Shown here: one piece after another, positions 15,899 through 24,934 of the stretch
How the letters are laid out: each line of letters starts with the position of its first letter
Position numbering within the stretch: the first letter of the stretch is position 1
Assembly (NCBI RefSeq): GCF_018687355.1
Contig: NZ_CP061288.1
Span: 1,560,144 to 1,624,143, forward strand
Length of the DNA stretch: 64,000 nt
Direction: 5' to 3'
Source of the DNA: Polynucleobacter sp. VK25
GTDB lineage: Bacteria; Pseudomonadota; Gammaproteobacteria; Burkholderiales; Burkholderiaceae
Notes under the pieces: model-generated
Told to the model about the DNA's origin: nothing
The model's database searches: none
Seen by the model: only the letters and a program-made list of their open reading frames with translations
Position numbers and translations under genes: made by a program

Positions 15899-18097
15899 TT
15901 AAGATTTAACGCTGTTAGCTCGTGCCTGATGTAGCTTCCGATAGCTATCAATTAGGCGATGGTGCCTATCTAGACCCTCTAACTTCATGCTCGTTGGCGT
16001 TAAACCAAAGAAACGAACACTTCCTTCGATTGAATCCAATACGGCATCCATCCTGACGTCACCATACATACGACGAAAGTTAGCCTCATAGGCTGAGATC
16101 TCTAGCTCGTCATCGAGCAGAACCTCAAGGGCAGCATCTAGAGCTTGATAAAACAATTTTCGCTCGACTGTGTTGTCGTTGTACTGAAGAAAAGCACCAA
16201 CTAACTCATGCGCTTCTTCAAATTGCTTAAGAGCCAATTGAATTAATAACTTCAATTCGAGTACGGTAAGTTGACCCCAGACTGTGTTCTCATCAAACTC
16301 GATGCCAATCAGTGTCGCAATGTCGCCATACTCATCTAGCTCGTTATTCTCCAAACGCTCCAAGAGCGCAGCTAGACTTACATCATTGAGCTGAGATAAA
16401 TTCAAGATATCACTACGGAATAGCAATGCCTTGTTGGTGTTGTCCCAAATAAGATCTTCAACCGGGTAAACCTCAGAATATCCTGGCACCAGAATTCGGC
16501 AGGCGGTTGCGCCCAACTGATCATATGTGGCTACATAAACTTCTTTACCCAACTCTTTCAGGATGCCAAATAAAGTCTCCGCCTCTTTGGTATTGGAGTC
16601 CTCACCCTTACTCGAGAAATCCCAATCTACGAATTCATAATCGGATTTAGCACTAAAGAAACGCCATGACACAATGCCACTAGAGTCAATAAAGTGCTCA
16701 ACAAAGTTATTGGGCTCGGTTACTGCTTCGCTGGCAAAGGTAGGCGGGGGTAGATCATTTAGACCCTCTAAGCTACGACCCTGTAATAACTCAGTCAAAC
16801 CTCTTTCCAGCGCAACCTCAAGACTTGGATGCGCACCAAAGGAAGCAAAGACGCCGCCTGTTCTTGGGTTCATTAATGTGACACACATCACTGGATAAAT
16901 GCCGCCGAGTGAAGCGTCCTTAACCAATACTGGGAAGCCCTGCTCCTCTAGACTCTGAATGCCCGCTAGAATGCCAGGAAATCTTGCTAACACCTCTTTA
17001 GGAACGTCAGGTAACGCAATTTCACTTTCCAGAATTTCACGCTTGACTGCCCGCTCAAAAATCTCTGATAAACATTGCACTTGAGCTTCAGCTAACGTGT
17101 TACCAGCACTCATTCCATTACTAACGAATAGATTTTCAATGAGGTTAGATGGAAAATAAACTGTCTCTCTATCGGACTGACGAACATAAGGCAAGGAGCA
17201 GATGCCACGTTCTACATTTCCAGAATTCGTATCTACCAGATGCGATGCACGCAGCTCTCCATCGGGGTTATAAATATTCAGACAGTACTCATCCAAGATA
17301 TCTGTCGGCAAAGCATCTTTCTTGCCAGGCTTAAACCAACGTTCATTTGGATAATGTACAAACTCTGCATTGGCAATGTCCTCACCCCAATAAGAGCCGG
17401 CATAAAAATGGTTATTACTCAGGCGTTCAATATATTCGCCCAGCGCAGAAGCTAAAGCGCTTTCTTTTGTAGCGCCCTTGCCGTTGGTAAAGCACATTGG
17501 TGAATGTGCATCACGAATATGTAGGGACCAAACGTTTGGAATTAGGTTGCGCCATGAAGCAATCTCAATCTTGATACCCAGGTTTGCCAGCAAGGCAGAC
17601 ATATTGGCGATCGTTTGCTCCAAAGGGAGATCCTTGCCAATAATATGAGTACTGGATCCGACATCTGGCTTTAAAGTGAGTAGACTTTGTGCATCAGCGT
17701 CAAGATTAGCGACTTCCTCAATAAGAAACTCAGGGCCTTCCTGTACGACCTTTTTGACAGTGCAACGCTCAATAGACCGCAAGATACCTTGGCGATCAAC
17801 AGCAGAGATATCTGCCGGCAATTCCACCTGAATCTTAAATATTTGTTTGTAACGATTCTCTGGATCAACGATATTATTTTGCGAGAGGCGAATATTTTCA
17901 GTGGAGATATTTCGAGTCTCGCAATACAACTTCACAAAATAGGCGGCGCATAAAGCAGACGAAGCTAAGAAATAATCGAATGGTCCAGGCGCTGAACCAT
18001 CACCTTTATATCGGATTGGTTGGTCAGCAATAACTGTGAAGTCATCAAACTTTGCTTCTAAACGAAGCTTATCGAGAAAGTTGACCTTAATTTCCAT
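15899..18097 (-). CDS. OsmC-YcaO two-domain fusion protein
   Basis: A 732-residue protein. Residues 1 to about 140 are an OsmC-like domain (FDYFLASSALCAAYFVKLYCETR, with the Cys expected in OsmC peroxide reductases). The rest is a YcaO domain with SALGEYIERLSNNHF (the E-x-x-E-R ATP motif), LSEIFERAVKREI and VALERGLTELLQGRS. YcaO enzymes activate backbone amides with ATP; E. coli YcaO supports RimO-dependent methylthiolation of ribosomal protein S12, and OsmC-YcaO fusions are assigned to that type rather than to azoline peptide synthesis. The ATG at 18097 is preferred over a TTG at 18121. A nitroreductase gene follows. Confidence 0.88.
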   Translation of the reverse strand: MEIKVNFLDKLRLEAKFDDFTVIADQPIRYKGDGSAPGPFDYFLASSALCAAYFVKLYCETRNISTENIRLSQNNIVDPENRYKQIFKIQVELPADISAVDRQGILRSIERCTVKKVVQEGPEFLIEEVANLDADAQSLLTLKPDVGSSTHIIGKDLPLEQTIANMSALLANLGIKIEIASWRNLIPNVWSLHIRDAHSPMCFTNGKGATKESALASALGEYIERLSNNHFYAGSYWGEDIANAEFVHYPNERWFKPGKKDALPTDILDEYCLNIYNPDGELRASHLVDTNSGNVERGICSLPYVRQSDRETVYFPSNLIENLFVSNGMSAGNTLAEAQVQCLSEIFERAVKREILESEIALPDVPKEVLARFPGILAGIQSLEEQGFPVLVKDASLGGIYPVMCVTLMNPRTGGVFASFGAHPSLEVALERGLTELLQGRSLEGLNDLPPPTFASEAVTEPNNFVEHFIDSSGIVSWRFFSAKSDYEFVDWDFSSKGEDSNTKEAETLFGILKELGKEVYVATYDQLGATACRILVPGYSEVYPVEDLIWDNTNKALLFRSDILNLSQLNDVSLAALLERLENNELDEYGDIATLIGIEFDENTVWGQLTVLELKLLIQLALKQFEEAHELVGAFLQYNDNTVERKLFYQALDAALEVLLDDELEISAYEANFRRMYGDVRMDAVLDSIEGSVRFFGLTPTSMKLEGLDRHHRLIDSYRKLHQARANSVKS

Positions 18098-18179
18098 GGA
18101 GATAGTTCCAAAATAGCGCAAATAATGATGTGGACACCATTATCCATCGCATCTTCAATCTATAGAATGTCTTTAAAGC

Positions 18180-19433
18180 TTAAGCTAGCCACATTTGGCG
18201 ATATACGCCATCCGGATCATGATCTTGGGTTTGCTTAGCCACATTAAAAGGCCTGCCTCCCCTAGGATCCGTGCCTTTGCCGGCAATATATAACCAATTA
18301 CCTTGATTGCTATAAACGTCATAGTCAATCAATTGACATTCAAACCAAGCGGAACCAGCTTGCCAATCGCCCTGCATGTCATAAATCCAATAACTTGCCA
18401 CAATTTGACGCATACGATTGGATAGATAGCCCGTATTCTTTAATTCACGCATACCGGCATCAATCAGCGATTCTCCTGTATGGCCAGATGACCACTTCAA
18501 GAATTTTTCACTATCAAACTGATTGCTAGGCGCCTTACTTAAGCCTTTGGAGTAGTAGAGCCTTTTGCCATACTTAAAGTGCAGAAACCGGAAGTAGTCC
18601 CTCCAAAGTAATTCAAACCAAAGCCAGTAGGCCCCATCATTTGCCCCATAGCAAATTTCATAATCTGACAATTTCTTTGCAATAGATCCTGCAGAACAAC
18701 AACCCTGCGCTAACCATGGAGAGAATTTGCTGGAATAGTCCATGCCGATCAGCTCATTACGTGTTTGTTTGTAAGTATCAGGCAGACGTCTCTCAAAATA
18801 GTGTTCGATGTAGGCATCGGCACTGCGCTCCCCTCCACAAAACTTACTGCCATTAGATAAAGTGCTTTGGTTCGCAACTGTGATCGGGGGGATCTGGATA
18901 GTCGGCAACGGAGGAATACTCTTAGGAGCCTCTATAGGATTGAAAAACTTTAATTTCTTTTTTTCTACTTGCTGACGAAATTGGGTAAAGATATCTGGCA
19001 TATCCTCCAATGGAAATGGCAGGGACTGAGCATCCAACATGCTAGATTGCCAGAGCGCGTTAATCCGGAAACCAGCACCCCTTAATAGCGCCACTTGCTC
19101 TAACTCTTCTGGTGCTTGAATTTGCTCGCAATAGATAGTGCCTATATCAATCTGGGATTTTAATTTCTCAAACACATCCAAGACATCACCAGCCACCTCA
19201 TATAAGTCTGATCCCAATTTCCTAAGCTGACTCCGCAAGTCCTGAAGAGATTGGTCCAAAAATACCTGACGATACTCTCCTATTCTCGGAAATCCCCATG
19301 CAGTCTCTTGCTCTAAGTTAGGCTGATGCATGTAGACCGGTAGAAGAGAATCTGCCGCCTTACATGCCTGTAAAAACGATGGATTATCTTCGAGGCGGAG
19401 ATCATTTCTAAACCAATAGATTGCAGTCGTCAT
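18180..19433 (-). CDS. DASH-type cryptochrome/photolyase
   Basis: A 417-residue flavoprotein of the photolyase/cryptochrome family. The N-terminal Rossmann part begins AIYWFRNDLRLEDNPSF; EDMPDIFTQFRQQVEK is characteristic of the DASH subgroup. The FAD domain carries YFERRLPDTYKQTRNEL, LWRDYFRF, and near the C-terminus the DASH-like GKGTDPRGGRPFNVAKQ. DASH proteins repair UV-induced cyclobutane dimers, mainly in single-stranded DNA. It abuts the DnaQ/GIY-YIG nuclease gene (stop and start adjacent at 19434/19433), so the two are translationally coupled. Confidence 0.92.
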   Translation of the reverse strand: MTTAIYWFRNDLRLEDNPSFLQACKAADSLLPVYMHQPNLEQETAWGFPRIGEYRQVFLDQSLQDLRSQLRKLGSDLYEVAGDVLDVFEKLKSQIDIGTIYCEQIQAPEELEQVALLRGAGFRINALWQSSMLDAQSLPFPLEDMPDIFTQFRQQVEKKKLKFFNPIEAPKSIPPLPTIQIPPITVANQSTLSNGSKFCGGERSADAYIEHYFERRLPDTYKQTRNELIGMDYSSKFSPWLAQGCCSAGSIAKKLSDYEICYGANDGAYWLWFELLWRDYFRFLHFKYGKRLYYSKGLSKAPSNQFDSEKFLKWSSGHTGESLIDAGMRELKNTGYLSNRMRQIVASYWIYDMQGDWQAGSAWFECQLIDYDVYSNQGNWLYIAGKGTDPRGGRPFNVAKQTQDHDPDGVYRQMWLA

Positions 19434-20834
19434 CTATATTGCACCGATCTGAATCACTTGATTCTTGTAGGCTCCTGATAGTGCTTTTTTCACTATCTTA
19501 TAAATGTCGAGATCAAACTCTGCCTCACCAGAATCCGCCAATTCGTAAAGCTCTTCCTGATTAATCGCAGTGCCTAGATAGCACCACTTGTCGACCACAA
19601 TCATCTCGCCACCTTCTTGAATGGCAATAGCACCAGAGTATGGCCAAACCTGCACCTTAAAAAGTTCCATAGCGGTTTTTAACTGTAAATTATGCAAGGC
19701 AATGGGAGTGAGATTAATGCAGGTACCGCTACATTGCTTTACTTGAAAGCCAAAGCAAGATTTACCTTCAATGCGCTTCTCCAGACCAAGCAATGCTTCA
19801 CATAGATGGTATTTTTTTGCTACCGCCTTTAAATACGAGTGCGCCTCTCGCTTGCTATAAAACAAACCATATAAATTATCTTGTAACCCAGGGGCCAAAT
19901 GATGGTGGGTGATTAAAGACGGAGTGAGCACACCCACAGAATCCTCTTCCAAGCTCCAAGCACAAAGATCTTTAGATCTCCGAAGTTTGATGTTCATAGA
20001 GGGCATACGCTCTTTAATTAATCTTGACTCGAGGATTAAGGCGCCCAACTCTCCGCTGGTTTCAATCCAATCAATATCACGAACCTGTAAAGAGAGCTTC
20101 ATTTCTTTACGTTGCGTTAAAGCACCCTGGAAGTGCCCCATCACCCTGCTCCGTAAGGAAATGCTCTTGCCAATATAAAGAGGAGTCTTATTATCTCCAT
20201 AAAAGATATAGCAACCAGGGCCATCGGGTATGGAGTCAATGACATGCTGGTCGATGTTTGAGGGGAGACTAGCATTGCCAATGAGTTGATTGATCGCTTC
20301 ATTTAACTTTTCTTGCCCAAACTTTGACTCACATACACGCCAAAATTGAAGTAATAAGTCGGCATCCCCTAGTGCACGATGTCTGGCGCTAACCTGTAGA
20401 CCATGCGAGCTAATAATGGTGTCGAGATTATGACGCGGCTGATCTGGAAACAGTAATCGAGACAGCTTGACAGTGCATAAAACTTTCGGCTTAAAGTCAA
20501 TGCCAATCCTCTTAAAGGATGCTTTGATAAAGCCATAATCAAAACGGGCGTTATGAGCGACAAAGATTTTGCCCTCGAGCTCTTTTTTTAACTCTTCCGC
20601 AAGCTCAGAAAAACAAGGCTGCCCCTGTACCATTGCTGGCGAAATACCTGTCAGCCTTTGAATGTTTTGCGGGATATAGGTTTGCGGGTCAATCAACCTT
20701 CCCCATACTTGAAGATCATTACCCGCTAGGGTTTTAATACCAATTTCAGTAATGCGATCACGATCGAAATGAGACCCAGTGGTTTCAATATCAACAAAAG
20801 CTAAATCTGGGTAAGGGCTAAGCTTACTATTCAC
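19434..20834 (-). CDS. DnaQ-type 3'-5' exonuclease fused to a UvrC-like GIY-YIG nuclease domain
   Basis: A 466-residue fusion. Residues 10-165 are a DEDDh exonuclease: FVDIETTG (D15, E17), AHNARFDYGF (D99) and HRALGDAD (H152, D157). Residues about 203-290 are a GIY-YIG domain: GPGCYIF, LYIGKSISLRSRV and the Glu in GALILESRLIKE. The C-terminal 170 residues have LGLEKRIEGKSCFGFQVKQC and are UvrC/Cho-like. Such fusions are known in actinobacteria and proteobacteria and likely act in DNA repair. It sits between an Rrf2 regulator (20 bases upstream) and the DASH photolyase. Confidence 0.88.
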   Translation of the reverse strand: MNSKLSPYPDLAFVDIETTGSHFDRDRITEIGIKTLAGNDLQVWGRLIDPQTYIPQNIQRLTGISPAMVQGQPCFSELAEELKKELEGKIFVAHNARFDYGFIKASFKRIGIDFKPKVLCTVKLSRLLFPDQPRHNLDTIISSHGLQVSARHRALGDADLLLQFWRVCESKFGQEKLNEAINQLIGNASLPSNIDQHVIDSIPDGPGCYIFYGDNKTPLYIGKSISLRSRVMGHFQGALTQRKEMKLSLQVRDIDWIETSGELGALILESRLIKERMPSMNIKLRRSKDLCAWSLEEDSVGVLTPSLITHHHLAPGLQDNLYGLFYSKREAHSYLKAVAKKYHLCEALLGLEKRIEGKSCFGFQVKQCSGTCINLTPIALHNLQLKTAMELFKVQVWPYSGAIAIQEGGEMIVVDKWCYLGTAINQEELYELADSGEAEFDLDIYKIVKKALSGAYKNQVIQIGAI

Positions 20835-20854
20835 GCTAGAAGCATCAATTCCAT

Positions 20855-21457
20855 TTAGTTTACGGACGGACCTCTATTTAGATAATCTGCAAAACTAAAA
20901 ATAGAATTGGGGCCGCGAGGTACATCCTCAACTTTTTTGAAGGCTGTTTTAACCACTTTCTGAGTTTCCCCTTTTTTCTTTTTTTCTTGACTAGGAGTAA
21001 CCTGCTTTTCCAAGTGAAAGTAAGGCTTGCGCTCTGGAGCAGTCTGCACATCACTAAAACGGGGAATGTAATCTTTAATTGCAGAGGCTAGAGTCACATT
21101 AGAGATGCAGCTCATCATATAAGCTTCAAGTGATTGATAAAGCTCTTTCGCAATATCCGACACCTCCACTTTTCTCTTCTTAATTTGGTTCATTGCTAGA
21201 ACAATATCTTTGATAGTAATAATTCTAGGGTCTTTTGAAAGCTGATATCCACCCGTGCGGCCTTTCACTGCAACAACAAGACCCGACTCTCTTAGCGGGC
21301 GCAATAGCAGCTCGATACGGCTGATAGAAATTTTCTGTCTTTTTGCTATATCGGGAGCAGGGACAAGCTGCCCATTCGTTGAATGGCTTGCAATATCAAC
21401 GAGTGTATTGAGCGCTACTCTGACTGCTTTGGTGACTTCCATTGGAGCTTTCGGCAT
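20855..21457 (-). CDS. Rrf2 family transcriptional regulator lacking the iron-sulfur cysteine triad
   Basis: A 200-residue Rrf2-family DNA-binding protein: winged helix residues about 8-75 with TKAVRVALNTLVDIA, ISISRIELLLRPLRESGLV and KGRTGGYQLSKDP. IscR and NsrR have three conserved cysteines after the DNA-binding domain; here only one Cys (MMSCISN) is present, so it probably does not bind a cluster in the usual way. The C-terminus is extended and basic (SQEKKKKGETQK). As the first gene before the nuclease and photolyase genes it may control them. Confidence 0.82.
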   Translation of the reverse strand: MPKAPMEVTKAVRVALNTLVDIASHSTNGQLVPAPDIAKRQKISISRIELLLRPLRESGLVVAVKGRTGGYQLSKDPRIITIKDIVLAMNQIKKRKVEVSDIAKELYQSLEAYMMSCISNVTLASAIKDYIPRFSDVQTAPERKPYFHLEKQVTPSQEKKKKGETQKVVKTAFKKVEDVPRGPNSIFSFADYLNRGPSVN

Positions 21458-21532
21458 AAAAGTTAGATTGAGGCTAGTATGAAACCGATCCCAAAAATGT
21501 GCTGCAGCGCATTAATTAACCCTATCTAACTT

Positions 21533-22024
21533 ATGGTTGAAATAATTAGACTCCAGCACCCTCTCGCCTATAGGCTACTCCGTTTTCTCGCCTGCATTCT
21601 GGCTGGCGGAATGATTGCTCAAATCTATGCTTGCCTCGTAACGTATTTATTAATCAATGATTCTCAGGCGGCAGGTATGGTAGCGAACATAGTTGTACAA
21701 CAGCTTTCATATTATTTTTTAGGCTGCGCATTCGCAATCTTAAGCATTGCTAATATCCTTATCAGAAGAGGTTCGAGCCCGCTTAAAAATATCCGCCTTC
21801 CCTTGCTAATATTGATGATGGCAGTTGCGGTGGTGAGCTTTCTGCTGATACCCCGCATGGATTACTTGCGAGATACGGCGTTGATAGACGGTATGCCGGT
21901 CATGCTCTCGCCGTTTGCAAATTACTTCCAGATTTTGAATGTCTTGGTGATGTTATTGCTATTAACGCAGATTATTTCTAGCGCCTTGGTGGCATGGCGC
22001 CTGGTTGACTCAGAATCAACCTAG
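21533..22024 (+). CDS. Membrane protein with four predicted helices, DUF4149-like
   Basis: A 163-residue membrane protein with helices near residues 15-40, 50-75, 85-105 and 130-155. The segment RMDYLRDTALIDGMPVMLSP followed by a last hydrophobic helix resembles the DUF4149/TMEM205-like layout also seen at 24285-24656, but the match is weak. Its stop overlaps the convergent DUF2244 gene by nine bases. Divergent from the Rrf2 gene. No function assigned. Confidence 0.6.
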   Translation: MVEIIRLQHPLAYRLLRFLACILAGGMIAQIYACLVTYLLINDSQAAGMVANIVVQQLSYYFLGCAFAILSIANILIRRGSSPLKNIRLPLLILMMAVAVVSFLLIPRMDYLRDTALIDGMPVMLSPFANYFQILNVLVMLLLLTQIISSALVAWRLVDSEST

Positions 22025-22444
22025 ATGAGCCCGCACCGCAGCAATCAAGGGTATCTGCTGCTCTGGCCTTAGAAACTGCCCTAGCTCTATGCGTAGGTTT
22101 GATTGGCTTATATGAAAGATTTTCGATCCCTCCAATGGCAGCTCAATTTTGGCCCACTGTGTATTAAATTCATACACAGTCTCTTTGTAGCCAATGAATT
22201 TTTTGACCAAAAGACATTTACCGTCAATTTCAATCGTTTCACAATCTAATGCGTGTCTACAGTAGATTAAAAATCCGAGCGTTACCGCACTAAGCTCTAA
22301 AGCAGTAAAAATGGGAATAACCCAAACCCCCGCTACAAAGAACCCAGTTGCAACTATCAGCGAGAGACAAACCAGGGCAATATAGAACTTGAGGAGCTGC
22401 TTGGGAGTGAGCGCGCAGTTTCTGCGCATTTGCCAGCGCTTCAT
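22016..22444 (-). CDS. DUF2244 family membrane protein
   Basis: A 142-residue protein with two central transmembrane helices and a C-terminal soluble domain. The N-terminal RRNCALTPKQLLKFYIALVCLS and the C-terminal LRIELGQFL are DUF2244 signatures. In related organisms such genes lie near cytochrome oxidase genes, but none is here. Convergent and overlapping by nine bases with the gene on its left. Confidence 0.78.
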   Translation of the reverse strand: MKRWQMRRNCALTPKQLLKFYIALVCLSLIVATGFFVAGVWVIPIFTALELSAVTLGFLIYCRHALDCETIEIDGKCLLVKKFIGYKETVYEFNTQWAKIELPLEGSKIFHISQSNLRIELGQFLRPEQQIPLIAAVRAHLG

Positions 22445-22477
22445 CTCGATGCAATTCTGGAAAAGGCTAGTGAGCGC

Positions 22478-22627
22478 TTATTGGCTTTTACTGCGCTCTT
22501 GGGATTTCGCTAACTGGTCAGCACTTCTTTGTTGAAAATCGACCATGGAGTGATATCCCATTTGGTAGCAAGGGCAATGCTTCCCCAGAATCCAGCGTGC
22601 GAGCTTAATGCGAAGTTTTTGGATCAT
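22478..22627 (-). CDS. Small basic protein of 49 residues with a CPC motif
   Basis: A short frame starting at an ATG at 22627 with AGAGA about eight bases upstream and ending 33 bases before the DUF2244 start on the same strand. It encodes a basic amphipathic N-terminus (MIQKLRIKLARWILGKH), a CPCYQMGYHSMVDFQQ segment and a polar tail. Not recognised. The start signal, codon pattern and the absence of any other gene in the 200-base gap support it. Confidence 0.5.
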   Translation of the reverse strand: MIQKLRIKLARWILGKHCPCYQMGYHSMVDFQQRSADQLAKSQERSKSQ

Positions 22628-22711
22628 GTTTATCTCTCATAAGTGAACCTCAAATGTAAACGGAAATGGCATTTATTGCTGAGCCTAGATCAAAATACGG
22701 GGGGTTTTAAG

Positions 22712-23401
22712 ATGCACACGGCATCAGCAGAAATTATTCAAATCCATTACATTGATTACATGACTAATTCAGACTCCTCCCTTCGAAAAATACCGCTATT
22801 CCCACTGGGCACCGTACTGTTTCCGGACGGCGTAATCGCCCTCAAGATCTTTGAGGCACGCTACCTCGACATGATGAAGACATGCTTACGTGAAAAAACA
22901 GAGTTTGGCGTTGTTAGCATCATGAAGGATCAGGGCGCCAAAGAAGATTCGCCCCCAGTCTTTTCTCAAATCGGAACCCTGGCCCTAATTGAAGACTTTG
23001 ACCCTGTTCAACCTGCCTTGTATATGACCAAGTCATCTGGAACACAGCGCTTTAAGCTTCTGAATAGTCAACAAGAGTCAAATGGACTGTGGATCGGTGA
23101 GATAGAGCTTCTAGCAAATGATCCCGTGACACCTATCCCTGAAGAGCATCAAAAGGTAGTGAAATTATTGAATGAAATTATTTCAGTCATTCAAAGTGAA
23201 GATTTATTGGGTGAATCCCCTTTCAAGAAGCCTTTCAAAATAGATGACTGCGGGTGGGTGTCCAATCGCCTTGCAGAACTTTTGCCTATCTCTCTAGCTC
23301 AAAAGAACCATTTGCTAGCCCAAACCAATCCCCGAATCAGACTCGATCTGGTGACGGAAATTATCGAAGATGATGGCTTAAGTAATCTCATGCTGCACTA
23401 A
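22712..23401 (+). CDS. LON substrate-binding (N-domain) protein
   Basis: A stand-alone Lon N-domain protein of about 229 residues without ATPase or protease parts. The core begins RKIPLFPLGTVLFPDGVIALKIFEARYL and ends KNHLLAQTNPRIRLDLV, both typical of PUA-like Lon N-domains. Function of free LonN proteins is unknown, perhaps an adaptor. Start is uncertain: 22712 has a G-run (GGGGGG) eight bases upstream, whereas the ATG at 22760 gives the family-like N-terminus MTNSDSS but has no ribosome site. Followed after four bases by the MpaB-like gene. Confidence 0.82.
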   Translation: MHTASAEIIQIHYIDYMTNSDSSLRKIPLFPLGTVLFPDGVIALKIFEARYLDMMKTCLREKTEFGVVSIMKDQGAKEDSPPVFSQIGTLALIEDFDPVQPALYMTKSSGTQRFKLLNSQQESNGLWIGEIELLANDPVTPIPEEHQKVVKLLNEIISVIQSEDLLGESPFKKPFKIDDCGWVSNRLAELLPISLAQKNHLLAQTNPRIRLDLVTEIIEDDGLSNLMLH

Positions 23402-23405
23402 ATCC

Positions 23406-24266
23406 ATGCTTGATGAGCTGATTCGTAAAACGATTCGTGAAATGGTGGGTGGTGGCGGGCCACCGGTAGCATTTCTAACGCCATCAGGTGATCGTGGTCT
23501 CTTTGGCCCAGAATCGATTGCCTGGAAAGTGCATGCGGACTTTATCTCGATGATGATCGGTGGCATTAGCTCGCTGATCATGCAAGCACTTCATCCACAA
23601 GCCTTAGCAGGAGTATGGGACCACTCTAGCTTTAGGGAGGATCTCAAAGGCAGATTGGGAAGAACAGCCTTCTTTATTGCCGCTACCACCTATGGATCAA
23701 CTGAGATGGCAGACAAAGTGATTGAAAGGGTTAACCAGATTCATGCAAAGATTAGCGGCTTTGATGAATTCGGAAAACCATATTCAGCTACCGATCCACA
23801 TCTACTGTCTTGGGTCCATCTCACGGAAACACACAGCTTTATGCAGTCTTTCGAGGATTATCGAAAAGAGAAATTAAGCCCGCAGGAAAAGGATCAATAC
23901 TTTCTTGAAATGAAATCCCTTGGTGAAAGAATGGGCGCCCATTCTTTACCTAGCACCTATGCCAAAACAGGCAGTGCAATTCAAGGCTATATCCCTGAAC
24001 TTTACTTTGGAGAGCGTGCAAAAAGCATTCTCGATTTGCTCGAGAACTTCCCTAGTAAGCTTGCAGCCAAACCCTTCATTAAACTCATTACTCGCGCAGG
24101 CTATCTCAATCTTCCAGATTGGGTCTATCCATTCATCAAGAGACCAACCCCCAATCTGATTGAGCGCTTAGCAGTAAAAAAGAGTGTTGATTTAATTGCA
24201 GTACCCATTCGCGAGGCCCTTAAGGATGGGGTGGCCGCCCACTCACTCCGTAGAGTTTATGGATAA
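23406..24266 (+). CDS. MpaB-family oxygenase (DUF2236)
   Basis: A 286-residue protein of the DUF2236/MpaB/latex-clearing-protein-like family. Characteristic parts are MIGGISSLIMQALHPQALAGVWDHS near residue 40-70, FFIAATTYGS, and LLSWVHLTETHSF, with histidines that in relatives bind haem. The bacterial substrate is unknown. It starts four bases after the LonN stop and is followed after 18 bases by a DUF4149 gene, so the three probably form an operon. Confidence 0.82.
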   Translation: MLDELIRKTIREMVGGGGPPVAFLTPSGDRGLFGPESIAWKVHADFISMMIGGISSLIMQALHPQALAGVWDHSSFREDLKGRLGRTAFFIAATTYGSTEMADKVIERVNQIHAKISGFDEFGKPYSATDPHLLSWVHLTETHSFMQSFEDYRKEKLSPQEKDQYFLEMKSLGERMGAHSLPSTYAKTGSAIQGYIPELYFGERAKSILDLLENFPSKLAAKPFIKLITRAGYLNLPDWVYPFIKRPTPNLIERLAVKKSVDLIAVPIREALKDGVAAHSLRRVYG

Positions 24267-24284
24267 TTTATTTGGAAAGACAGC

Positions 24285-24656
24285 ATGATCACTAATTACC
24301 TAATATCAGGCATGGTTGGCATCATGCTTTTCTTCACTATAGTTGTCGCCCCGACTGTTTTTAAGGTGCTCCCCGTCGAATGGTCAAGCAAGTATGTTCG
24401 GAACTTTTTTCCCAAGTACTATGCTTGCCTGGGCTTAATTACTACTGCCTGCATTTTTACTGCGACTGATGGAGTTAGCAAGATCTTATTAGCGATTTGT
24501 GCACTGCTCTTTGCCTTTACCCTCTCTTATCTAACTGGAAAAATTAATGAGGCCAAGGATCAAGGGCAAAGTCGTCGTTTTCATCTACTGCATGGCGTAA
24601 GCGTTGTTATCAACTTATTTCAGTTAATTACTTTTATCTATCTTCTAGTCAAATAA
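24285..24656 (+). CDS. DUF4149 family membrane protein
   Basis: A 123-residue protein with four transmembrane segments. The N-terminal ISGMVGIMLFFTIVVAPTVF followed by FPKYYACLG is the DUF4149/TMEM205-like signature. Function unknown. It is the last gene of the LonN-MpaB-DUF4149 run; SD GGAAAGA precedes the ATG. Confidence 0.78.
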   Translation: MITNYLISGMVGIMLFFTIVVAPTVFKVLPVEWSSKYVRNFFPKYYACLGLITTACIFTATDGVSKILLAICALLFAFTLSYLTGKINEAKDQGQSRRFHLLHGVSVVINLFQLITFIYLLVK

Positions 24657-24674
24657 TCATCAATAGACGGATGG

Positions 24675-24854
24675 CTAAGATCCAGGCTTCACCTTATTTG
24701 GATCTGACTCTTGAACCTTATCTTGTTTGATAGGTAAATTCAGGCTAGGAGCTGCCATTTTTTCGCCATCCCAAACTTGGCCACACCAACATTCACCTGC
24801 ATCATTAATAATGCATACGCCTGAACCACAGCAACGCTTGTCTGGGGTCTTCAT
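24675..24854 (-). CDS. Small cysteine-rich protein, 59 residues
   Basis: A short frame with ATG at 24854 and AGG eight bases upstream. The first 24 residues carry five cysteines in the pattern CC-x4-C-x7-CWC (MKTPDKRCCGSGVC, then GECWCGQVWDG), after which a polar tail ends KVKPGS. The spacing suggests metal binding or a redox-active mini-protein. Not recognised. It lies in the gap between a DUF4149 gene and the AlkB-like gene, on the opposite strand to both. Confidence 0.6.
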   Translation of the reverse strand: MKTPDKRCCGSGVCIINDAGECWCGQVWDGEKMAAPSLNLPIKQDKVQESDPNKVKPGS

Positions 24855-24934
24855 ACATTAGCCTAATCAAGAAATGGAAATTAAGACTATTCTAGGGTTT
24901 TTATGAAACTAGCGCTTGATCTTGCAATGGGCAC

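Noticed and set aside
15175..18097. Azoline-peptide (TOMM) biosynthetic cluster
   Set aside because: No precursor peptide, no partner cyclodehydratase domain, and OsmC-YcaO fusions belong to another YcaO branch.
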